A DNA stretch of 41,689 nt, taken from assembly GCA_016875715.1 (NCBI GenBank), contig VGOZ01000001.1, forward strand, positions 1 through 41,689, written 5' to 3'. Positions 31,351 to 38,629 of the stretch are shown here, in pieces (position 1 is the first letter of the stretch; each line of letters opens with the position of its first letter). A program made the translations under genes and the position numbers. The notes beneath the pieces are model-generated. The model was not told the DNA's origin, searched no databases, and was given only the letters and a program-made list of their open reading frames with translations. The stretch is from Chloroflexota bacterium (GTDB lineage Bacteria > Chloroflexota > UBA6077 > FW602-bin22).

Positions 31351-32670
31351 CTAAGCGACAGCCACCCGGGACGGGGCCGGTTCGGCACGGCCAATCGCCC
31401 GGTAGATGAAGCCAGCCTCGCGCGCCACCTGCGAATCGTAGATATTGCGTCCGTCGATCAACACCCGTTTCCGCATCGACCGGCCCAACTTCGCGAGATC
31501 GAGTGATCTGAACTCGTCCCACTCCGTCACGACGATGATCGCGTCGGCGCCGCTCGCGAGTTCGGCCGCGCTGGCGCAGATCTCCACACCGGGGAGAAGC
31601 CGGCGCGCCCTTTCGGACGCGGCCGGATCGTAGGCGCGCACGAGCGCGCCCTCGCTCTCCAGCAGGCTCACGATCTCGAGGGACGGCGCATCGCGCATAT
31701 CGTCGGTATTGGGCTTGAAGCTCAGCCCGAGCAGGCCCACCCGCGCGCCCCGAAGGCCGTCCACCAGTTCGCGGGCCAGGCGCACCACGTGGATACGCTG
31801 ATCGCGATTGATCTCGATGACTGCGCGCAGAAGTTGTGGGTGTGCGCCGTTCGTCGACGCCAAGTACTCGAGTGCCCGCATATCCTTCGGGAAGCAGGAG
31901 CCACCCCAACCGATCCCGGCGTTCAAGTAGGCGGGACCGATGCGGGGATCGAGTCCCATCCCGCGCGCTACCTGCGCCACGTCCGCGCCCAACCGATCGC
32001 AGATCTGGGCGATCTCGTTGATGAAACTGATCTTCGTCGCCAGGAATGCATTCGACGCGTACTTGATCATCTCGGCGGTGCGCGGATCGGTGAGCAGCAG
32101 AGGCGCCTGAAGCGGTGCGAAGAGATCGGCAACGCGCTGACGGGCTCCCTCATCGCTCGAACCGAGGACGATGCGGTCCGGGTGCATCGAGTCGTGCACG
32201 GCCGAGCCCTCGCGCAGGAACTCGGGATTCGCGACGACCGCGAATGGCCGAGGAGTCGATCGCGAGATGATCTCGATCACCCGATCCATCGATCCGACCG
32301 GCATCGTGCTCTTGTTGACGATGATCGCCCCGGGGCGTATGTAATTCGCGAGTTCGCGTACAGCCGCCTCGACCTGGGCCATGTTGGCCTGCCCATTGAC
32401 GCTCTGCGGTGTATTGACCGCGATGAAGATGAAGTCGGCGGCGGGAATCGCCTCCGCATATGAGGTCGTGAACTGGATGCGCCCCTGGGCAAACTCGCTC
32501 TGGATCAGTTCCTTGAGGCCCGGCTCAAAGATCGGCATGCCGCCGCGACGCAGCGTCTCGATGCGATCTTCGTCGATGTCGAGGCAGAGAACTCGATTGC
32601 CGAGCGAAGCAAGACACGCTCCGGTCGTCAGGCCGACGTATCCGGCACCGATGATGACTACCTGCGCCAC
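31351..32670 (-). CDS. UDP-glucose/GDP-mannose 6-dehydrogenase family
   Basis: 439 residues. NAD-binding start VVIIGAGYVGLTTGACLASL, then FIAVNTPQSVNGQANMAQVE, NPEFLREGSAVHDSMHPDRI, TAEMIKYASNAFLATKISFI, the catalytic Cys in GIGWGGSCFPKDMRALEYLA, and LGLSFKPNTDDMRDAPSLEI. It oxidises a nucleotide-sugar to the uronic acid in two NAD-dependent steps; UDP-glucose is the likeliest substrate. It supplies precursor for surface polysaccharide, fitting the glycosyltransferases next door. The next gene upstream ends 10 bases away. Confidence 0.92.
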   Translation of the reverse strand: MAQVVIIGAGYVGLTTGACLASLGNRVLCLDIDEDRIETLRRGGMPIFEPGLKELIQSEFAQGRIQFTTSYAEAIPAADFIFIAVNTPQSVNGQANMAQVEAAVRELANYIRPGAIIVNKSTMPVGSMDRVIEIISRSTPRPFAVVANPEFLREGSAVHDSMHPDRIVLGSSDEGARQRVADLFAPLQAPLLLTDPRTAEMIKYASNAFLATKISFINEIAQICDRLGADVAQVARGMGLDPRIGPAYLNAGIGWGGSCFPKDMRALEYLASTNGAHPQLLRAVIEINRDQRIHVVRLARELVDGLRGARVGLLGLSFKPNTDDMRDAPSLEIVSLLESEGALVRAYDPAASERARRLLPGVEICASAAELASGADAIIVVTEWDEFRSLDLAKLGRSMRKRVLIDGRNIYDSQVAREAGFIYRAIGRAEPAPSRVAVA

Positions 32671-32679
32671 ATCAGCACC

Positions 32680-33717
32680 TCAGTCGCGCGTCACCCTAGA
32701 CAGGCTGACATTGTATCGCCAGAGATACGAGAGGCCGATAAGAGTCGGGGGCAGCCAGATCGCGAAGTGGAGGACGAACGCGTAGGCGAGCGCAAGTTCG
32801 TTCGGTACTGCGTAAACCCCCAGCGACCGAGCGACAAGCGCGTCGAACGTCCCCACATATCCCGGTGAGGAGGGGATCATCGTCCCCAGGTTCGCAACTG
32901 AGACCGCGAGGAGGTAGGCGATGGGGTCTGTCATCAGGCCGAAAGCCTGGCCGATCGCGAAGTAAGCACCCGCCTCGAACAGCCACGCCACTGAGGACGT
33001 CACGAGAACGAGACCGGCCAGTTTCAGATCCTGGAGTACACCCAGGCCGGCGATGAACTTCTCCGCGATCCCGAGCGCCGCAGCGCGAAGCGTAGGGGAG
33101 AAGGGAGCCAGCAGTCGCGCCGTAACGTCGAGCGTCAGGCGTGGGGCGAACGCGAGCAGGACCAGCGCCAGTGCAGCCCCTCCGAACCCGAGGGCTGTGA
33201 TCGGCACGAGTAGACTCAGCCACTCCGCGCCCACGCGACCGCTCGCGGTGGCGGTCGCGATGCCCAGCAACAGCAGGATGACGACGCCGTCGAAGACGCG
33301 CTCGACAACTACCGTCGCGAGCGTCGCGCTGCGACTGATCCCGTGGCGCTGTGCGAGCAGAACCGCGCGTGCCAGTTCGCCCAGCCTGGCCGGGAGCACA
33401 TTGTTCACCAGGAATCCGATGGAGAGCACGCCGAACACGGAGCCGAGGGGTAGCGCCTGAATCGGTGCGATCAGAAGACGCCAGCGCAGCGCCCGCACCC
33501 AGAGACCCACGAGATAGCAGGCGATCGCCGGAACGAGCCACTCGTACCGTGCGCGCGCCAGGGCATCGGTCAGCAGGCGCAGATCACCCACCTGCCCGAG
33601 CGCGATCCACAGAAACAGCGCCGAGATCGCGATCCCGCCGATCCATCGCAGTCTCTCGCCAGCGCCGGAGCGCCGTGGTCCACCGTTGGCTGGCGCGGCA
33701 GAAACCTCGTCGTTCAC
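32680..33717 (-). CDS. Flippase-like membrane protein (UPF0104/LPG-synthase TM region), copy B
   Basis: 345 residues from the GTG at 33717, which overlaps the stop of its paralogue by four bases (GTGA). About eight membrane segments, with the family marks GLWVRALRWRLLIAPIQALP, IGFLVNNVLPARLGELARAV, ATVVVERVFDGVVILLLLGI and SVANLGTMIPSSPGYVGTFD. This is the integral-membrane family related to the MprF flippase part, AglD and similar glycolipid proteins. It probably moves or modifies lipid-linked sugars. Copies A and B share the N-N-x-L-P-A-R-x-G-E core and the SPGYVGTF/APGYVGTF end, so they arose by tandem duplication. Confidence 0.85.
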   Translation of the reverse strand: MNDEVSAAPANGGPRRSGAGERLRWIGGIAISALFLWIALGQVGDLRLLTDALARARYEWLVPAIACYLVGLWVRALRWRLLIAPIQALPLGSVFGVLSIGFLVNNVLPARLGELARAVLLAQRHGISRSATLATVVVERVFDGVVILLLLGIATATASGRVGAEWLSLLVPITALGFGGAALALVLLAFAPRLTLDVTARLLAPFSPTLRAAALGIAEKFIAGLGVLQDLKLAGLVLVTSSVAWLFEAGAYFAIGQAFGLMTDPIAYLLAVSVANLGTMIPSSPGYVGTFDALVARSLGVYAVPNELALAYAFVLHFAIWLPPTLIGLSYLWRYNVSLSRVTRD

Positions 33718-34703
33718 GCGGGCGCGGCTCGGGTCGGCCGGAGCGAGTACCCCGCCCGCAGCGCGATTGCAGCGCCGATTCCCGTCACCAGCATCCACTG
33801 GATGCCATGACTGACGAGAGCGATGGCGAGTGCATCCGCGACCGATAGGCCGAAGTTCGTGAGCGCGAGGATCGCTGCCGCCTCGAACGTCCCCACGTAA
33901 CCCGGCGCGGCCGGAAGCATGATCCCCAGATTGATCGTGACGGTAGCGAGAAGCGCTGCTGGCAGCGCCTGGCCGCCCAGTGCACTCTGAATCAGCGCGT
34001 AATACGACAGCGCCTCGCATCCCCAGACGACCAGAGAGAGTGCCACCACTACGATGATGCCGCGCCGATCGCGCAGCACCGCCAGTCCCTCGAGGGCCGA
34101 TCGCGCCTTTGCGCCGATCACGTCCTTGATGCGAGCGGGCGCGATGCGCACCGCCGTGGTGGCAAACCATGCCGCGAGACGCTCTTCGCGAGCGACGACC
34201 GTGACCAGGGCGATTGCGACCAGGAACGTCGCTGCGACGATCAGACGTGCTGCGGCACCTGCCCCGGGCACGGTCCAGACGAGGGCGATGATGCCGAGTA
34301 TTCCGATCAGCGTCAATCCATGGAAGATCCGTTCGAGAAGGACCGTGCTCAGGACCAGGCTCCGCGATACGCCGGTCTCCTGATGAAGTAGCAGCGCCCG
34401 AACGACCTCACCGGCGCGAGCGGGAAGGAGATTGTTCGCCGCGAACCCGACCATCAGGGCGCTGTACAGAGCGCCGAGCCCCAGAGGGCGGTAGGGACGG
34501 AGGATCTCGCGCCATCGCAGCGTGCGCAGGACGTAACTCAGGAACGTGGCCGCGATGCTAAGGGGAATGAGGCCCGCGTCCAGATCCAGGAGCGCTCCGT
34601 ATAGCGCAGGCCAATCGATGTGCGGCAGACCATACGTCAACAGGGCCAAGGTGATGATGAAGCCAAGTACGCGTGCGCGCCAGAACAAGCTACCTCGTGG
34701 CAC
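33714..34703 (-). CDS. Flippase-like membrane protein (UPF0104/LPG-synthase TM region), copy A
   Basis: 329 residues, GTG start. Family marks: LSYVLRTLRWREILRPYRPL, VGFAANNLLPARAGEVVRAL, LSTVLLERIFHGLTLIGILG and IMLPAAPGYVGTFEAAAILA. About eight membrane segments. First gene of a leftward set (copy A, copy B, sugar dehydrogenase, aminotransferase, sortase). Divergent from the GT2 gene at 34751, with 47 bases between starts. Likely acts with lipid-linked sugars made by the neighbouring GT2 enzymes (inference). The specific lipid is not known. Confidence 0.85.
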   Translation of the reverse strand: MPRGSLFWRARVLGFIITLALLTYGLPHIDWPALYGALLDLDAGLIPLSIAATFLSYVLRTLRWREILRPYRPLGLGALYSALMVGFAANNLLPARAGEVVRALLLHQETGVSRSLVLSTVLLERIFHGLTLIGILGIIALVWTVPGAGAAARLIVAATFLVAIALVTVVAREERLAAWFATTAVRIAPARIKDVIGAKARSALEGLAVLRDRRGIIVVVALSLVVWGCEALSYYALIQSALGGQALPAALLATVTINLGIMLPAAPGYVGTFEAAAILALTNFGLSVADALAIALVSHGIQWMLVTGIGAAIALRAGYSLRPTRAAPA

Positions 34704-34750
34704 TGGCCAACGGTGCTCGGTGGCCGCGCCGCTATTCTAGAGTCTGGGCC

Positions 34751-35494
34751 GTGTCGATCACGCTCTCGATCGTCGTGCCGGCTTACAACGAGTCGGCGCG
34801 GATCCGCCTCACGATCGACGGCCTGCGCGCCTTCGCGGCATCGTATGACGCGTCGTGCGAACTGATCGTGGTGGATGATGGAAGTCGTGACGATACCGCC
34901 GCCCGCGCGGCCTCGCTGCTCGCCGGGCTCCCCTGGGCGAGGGTCATCTCCTACCAGCCGAATCGTGGCAAGGGGTTCGCCGTGCGCCGAGGTGTGGCTG
35001 CGACCACGGGCGAATACGTGCTTTTCACCGACGCCGATCTCTCCACGCCCATGACAGAGTTGCCCAGGGCGCTGGCGCTGTTGCGAAACGGGAACGACAT
35101 CGTGGTGGGGTCGCGTGCCGGTGGAGCCACGGTCATTCGCCACCAACCGCTCTTTCGGCGGATCGCGGCGTGTCTCTTCAACCTCATCCGGGATAGTCTG
35201 GTGGGGAACACGGGCGTGATCGACAGTCAGTGTGGATTCAAGCTGTTTCGGGGTCCGACCGGCCGCGACATCTTCCGACGTCAGAGAGTCGACCGGTTCA
35301 TGTTCGATAGCGAAACCCTCTTCATCGCGAGTCGCCTCGGGTATCGCGTCGCGGAGATGCCGGTTACCTGGGCGGATGTTCCCGGCAGCAAGGTGCGCGT
35401 CGTGCGCGGCGCGCTGGAACTGGTGCCCGAACTGCTGTCGATCCGTCTGCGCCACGGGCATCTCAGCCCCAGGGACCGCGCGACTACTGCCTGA
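34751..35494 (+). CDS. GT2 family glycosyltransferase, dolichyl-phosphate beta-glucosyltransferase-like
   Basis: 247 residues from the GTG at 34751; the frame is open upstream into copy A on the other strand but without similarity. GT-A motifs: LSIVVPAYNESARI, ELIVVDDGSRDDTAARAASL, NRGKGFAVRRGVAATTGEYV, and metal-binding VLFTDADLSTPMTELP (Asp-x-Asp). DSQCGFKLFRG and FDSETLFIASRLGYRVAEMP are typical of the ALG5/AglJ-like group that loads a sugar on a polyprenyl phosphate. The product may feed GT-C enzymes here. Its last 11 bases overlap the convergent GT-C gene. Confidence 0.88.
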   Translation: MSITLSIVVPAYNESARIRLTIDGLRAFAASYDASCELIVVDDGSRDDTAARAASLLAGLPWARVISYQPNRGKGFAVRRGVAATTGEYVLFTDADLSTPMTELPRALALLRNGNDIVVGSRAGGATVIRHQPLFRRIAACLFNLIRDSLVGNTGVIDSQCGFKLFRGPTGRDIFRRQRVDRFMFDSETLFIASRLGYRVAEMPVTWADVPGSKVRVVRGALELVPELLSIRLRHGHLSPRDRATTA

Positions 35495-36758
35495 ACTTGA
35501 TCCACTCGGTGATGTACCAGTTCATCTGGTCCACGATTGGCCGGGCGGCGAGCGCGATCGCGACGAGGCAGAGGTAGAAGAGCCACCGCGAAACGCGGGT
35601 CATCGCCGGTGGTCGCAACGTGCCCACGCACATAGAGATCATCACGAGCCATGCGACGACCTGTGTGGCAACAAAAGTGGGTACGAACTGCAGCGCCGGT
35701 GGTCGGATCTGGGTCGCGGGTAGGATCATCGCCGGCCAGTAGACGAGATAGAAGCCGATCGCCCCCAGCGCCGCGCCGATGGCGTACAGGATCGGGAGCG
35801 CCAGCGAGACATTTGCCACAAGCAGCCATGGTAGCGGCCAGATCAGATACTGGGTCGAGACGGCCCCGAAACTGACCACGAAGATCATGAACATCGCCGC
35901 GGCGACCCGGGTTGTTGAGGCTCGCCACAGCCAGGAGAGTGCCGCCGCCATCAACGCGAGAGTGAGCCACCGCGTCGTGGTCGAAATCTCCTGACCGAAT
36001 GCTCCGGGCAGATACACGTTGTCCGCGCGGATGAGCCAGAGACTCCGGAGAATGCCACCGAAACCCTGATCGTTCAGGCCGCCATAGCCCGCGATGTTGC
36101 TGTACATCGCCAGGGCATCCACCAGCAGAAACGGCGCGCTCACAGCGAGCACCACCGACCCGGCCACCGCGCAGACCGCCAATCGGGCTCGGACTGACAT
36201 CTCCGGTGCACGCAGAATCACCGGGATGAGCAACGCGGGAAACGGCTTGAGGGCGAGTGCCCCGCCGAGGAGCAGTCCGGCGACAACCGGGCGCTTACCT
36301 CGCACGACAAGGCCGACCGCCACGAGCGCGAGCAACCCGGGTAGTGCGTCGAATTGCCCGTGATGCCCGCTGATGATGATGGCGATCGGCGCGAGCGCGT
36401 ACACCATCCCGGCGATTCGGGCCCGATCCGTTCCCTGAGTCGAAGCCGCCACCCATCGGATTGCGAAGCAGTTCGCGACGTCGGCGAGGACGATGACTAT
36501 GCGGATAAGCCACCAGAACTGCATATCCAGGATCTGACTGACGTGCCAGACGCCGAGTTCCACACCCAGCCAGCCCGGGAAGTAGGGGAAGCGGGCCTCC
36601 GTCTGGTAGATACCGCGCCCCGACTCCACGATGAAGATGTGGTGCCGGTACGCCGACACGTCGGCGACATCACCGCCAATTGAGGCTCCCCAGACGCGGA
36701 TCGCGCCGCCGGCGAGGACCACGAGGAGGAAGACGGCGTCCGCCGCACGTGCCCTCAT
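35484..36758 (-). CDS. Polytopic GT-C-like mannosyl/glycosyltransferase
   Basis: 424 residues with about ten membrane segments. N-terminal GGAIRVWGASIGGDVADVSA has the acidic first loop (Asp-x-x-Asp) of GT-C enzymes; YRHHIFIVESGRGIYQTEAR, GHHGQFDALPGLLALVAVGL and LGGALALKPFPALLIPVILR match the DUF2029/GT87 or PIG-M-like pattern with the GHHGQFD and K-x-x-P motifs. It probably uses a polyprenyl-phosphate sugar donor outside the membrane, for which the adjacent GT2 enzyme is a candidate source. Divergent from the second GT2 gene, 83 bases away. Confidence 0.78.
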   Translation of the reverse strand: MRARAADAVFLLVVLAGGAIRVWGASIGGDVADVSAYRHHIFIVESGRGIYQTEARFPYFPGWLGVELGVWHVSQILDMQFWWLIRIVIVLADVANCFAIRWVAASTQGTDRARIAGMVYALAPIAIIISGHHGQFDALPGLLALVAVGLVVRGKRPVVAGLLLGGALALKPFPALLIPVILRAPEMSVRARLAVCAVAGSVVLAVSAPFLLVDALAMYSNIAGYGGLNDQGFGGILRSLWLIRADNVYLPGAFGQEISTTTRWLTLALMAAALSWLWRASTTRVAAAMFMIFVVSFGAVSTQYLIWPLPWLLVANVSLALPILYAIGAALGAIGFYLVYWPAMILPATQIRPPALQFVPTFVATQVVAWLVMISMCVGTLRPPAMTRVSRWLFYLCLVAIALAARPIVDQMNWYITEWIKFRQ

Positions 36759-36804
36759 CCGATGCGGCGCGGTGGCAGAAGCACGACGACATTATTGCCG
36801 CCCC

Positions 36805-36833
36805 TTGCCGCCCGCACAAACGCCACGTAGACT
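36805..36833 (+). promoter_or_regulatory. Candidate sigma-70 promoter for the second GT2 gene
   Basis: TTGCCG (36805-36810) and TAGACT (36828-36833), 17 bases apart, 4/6 matches each. The start site would lie around 36840, practically at the GTG at 36842. The mRNA would then be leaderless or nearly so, which fits the lack of a ribosome site. Confidence 0.4.
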
Positions 36834-36841
36834 CGCCTGGA

Positions 36842-37627
36842 GTGCTTCACGGCAAGCGCATTGTCGTAGTGATGCCCGCGTACAACGCGGCAGAGACCTT
36901 GCGTGCGACTTACGAGGGTATCCCGCCCGGCTACGTCGACGCGGTGCTGGTCGTTGACGATGCGAGCTTCGACGCCACGGCTTCTCTGGCCCGATCGCTC
37001 GGCCTGGAGACGATCGTGCATCCCAGAAACTGCGGCTACGGGGGCAATCAGAAGACGTGCTACCGGCGGGCACTCGAACTCGGCGCGGACGTGGTCGTCA
37101 TGCTCCACCCCGATTACCAGTACACGCCCAAACTCGTCGTCGCGATGGCGTCGCTGGTCGCGATTGGTCAGTACGATGTGGTGCTGGGCTCGCGCATTCT
37201 CTGTGGCGGCGCGCTCAGGGGCGGGATGCCCCTGTACAAATATGTATCGAACCGCTTTCTGACCTTCGTACAGAACCTGCTGACCGGCGCGAAGCTTTCC
37301 GAATACCACACCGGATACCGCGCCTTCTCCCGGCGCGTCCTCGCCGAACTACCCCTCGAGATGAATAGCGACAATTTCGTCTTCGACAACCAGATGCTCT
37401 GTCAGGCTCTCTACTTCGACTTCACGATCGGCGAGATCTCCTGCCCGGCTCGCTACTTCCCGGAGGCCTCCTCGATACGCGTCGGTGCGTCGATCCGCTA
37501 CGGTCTTGGCGTCCTGTGGACCACCGCCCAGTTATGGCTGCAGATCCGTGGCCTGGCCGAGTTCCGGATATTCCGACGCAATGGTTCGGGGAGGCTCGCG
37601 ACCGAACCTTGCGGTAGCGACGCGTGA
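36842..37627 (+). CDS. GT2 family glycosyltransferase (DPM1/ArnC-like)
   Basis: 261 residues. IVVVMPAYNAAETLRATYEG, AVLVVDDASFDATASLARSL, NCGYGGNQKTCYRRALELGA and VVMLHPDYQYTPKLVVAMAS (the D-x-D position reads HPDYQ, as in this subgroup). GSRILCGGALRGGMPLYKYV, SNRFLTFVQNLLTGAKLSEY and HTGYRAFSRRVL identify the family annotated as GT2 with H-T-G-Y-R. Chosen start is GTG at 36842; an ATG at 36872 falls within the first strand. The stop overlaps the NHL lipoprotein start (GTGA). Confidence 0.87.
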   Translation: MLHGKRIVVVMPAYNAAETLRATYEGIPPGYVDAVLVVDDASFDATASLARSLGLETIVHPRNCGYGGNQKTCYRRALELGADVVVMLHPDYQYTPKLVVAMASLVAIGQYDVVLGSRILCGGALRGGMPLYKYVSNRFLTFVQNLLTGAKLSEYHTGYRAFSRRVLAELPLEMNSDNFVFDNQMLCQALYFDFTIGEISCPARYFPEASSIRVGASIRYGLGVLWTTAQLWLQIRGLAEFRIFRRNGSGRLATEPCGSDA

Positions 37628-38586
37628 ATACACCCCGGCTGACGATCGTCGCCCTATTCCTCGTGGGTCATCTGGTCTTCGCGGGATGTCGGGCGGGAAC
37701 CGCGGACCGCCCTATCGAGCCGACTCCTGCGCCTCCGAGCGATACGGTCCGTATGGTGGATGATGCGGCCCCGACCCTCTTGAAGGTCCAGTTCGTGCTC
37801 ACCGGTCTGGCTGCGGAGGATCCGTTCAAGGGGCCCAACGGCGTTGCTGTGGCACCCGATGGCACGATCTACGTCGCCGACACGGAGATGAAGCGCGTCG
37901 TGCGGTTCGACGCAGGAGGCCGCCCGATGGGCGCGTTCGGCCAGGGAGAGTCGGACGCCGGAGGGCTCGTCGCGCCAGTCGACCTGGTGGTGACCGGTTC
38001 GGGTCGTGTGCTCGTGCTCGACAGGGGGACGGGCGATGTCGTCACCTTTGAGGCGAACGGTCGATATGTGGGGAGGTTCACCGGGCCTGGTTTCTACAAC
38101 CCGTTCGGGTTGGCGGTCACGGGCGATCGCCCGATCGTCGCCGATACCGGTACGGGCAGGGTTCTGCGATTCACTCCTGACGGTGTGGTGGAGATCGAGA
38201 TCGCAAACCGCGATATGCAGGCGGGCACGACGTGGGACCCGAGCGGAGTGGTGCTCGATGCCGACGGATCGGTGATCGTCGTGGATGGTGCGCGAGGGAG
38301 CGCACTTCGCTATCGCCCCGACGGATCGTTCGTCAACGAGGTGGAGATCGCCGTTTCCGGCCTGACCCGAGTGGTGCGCCTGGCCGATGGATCAATCGTC
38401 GCCAGCGATCCGTTGCGTTCTCGTCTGGTCCGGTGGCGGCTTCCTGGAGCGTTCGTTGCCCGCTACGCTTCGGAGGAAGGCGCCGAGGAGATCGTCCACC
38501 CCACCGGAATTGCGGTGGATGTGGCCGGTTCGCTGTACGTCGTCGATGCGCAGATGAATCGGGTGCTGAAGCTCGCCCCACCCTGA
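37624..38586 (+). CDS. NHL-repeat lipoprotein
   Basis: 320 residues. Signal peptide LTIVALFLVGHLVFAGC with lipobox and Cys22. From about residue 60 come six-bladed-propeller NHL repeats: GPNGVAVAPDGTIYVADTEM, VAPVDLVVTGSGRVLVLDRG, FYNPFGLAVTGDRPIVADTG, WDPSGVVLDADGSVIVVDGA, LTRVVRLADGSIVASDPLRS and VHPTGIAVDVAGSLYVVDAQ. It would be anchored outside the membrane; such propellers bind partners or, rarely, cleave glycan-related bonds. Coupled to the GT2 gene upstream and followed after 43 bases by a GT39-like protein that carries the same propeller type. Confidence 0.85.
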   Translation: MNTPRLTIVALFLVGHLVFAGCRAGTADRPIEPTPAPPSDTVRMVDDAAPTLLKVQFVLTGLAAEDPFKGPNGVAVAPDGTIYVADTEMKRVVRFDAGGRPMGAFGQGESDAGGLVAPVDLVVTGSGRVLVLDRGTGDVVTFEANGRYVGRFTGPGFYNPFGLAVTGDRPIVADTGTGRVLRFTPDGVVEIEIANRDMQAGTTWDPSGVVLDADGSVIVVDGARGSALRYRPDGSFVNEVEIAVSGLTRVVRLADGSIVASDPLRSRLVRWRLPGAFVARYASEEGAEEIVHPTGIAVDVAGSLYVVDAQMNRVLKLAPP

Positions 38587-38629
38587 GCAGCCGCGATGAC
38601 ATGTCAGCGTGCCCGGGGAGAGCCGCGGC

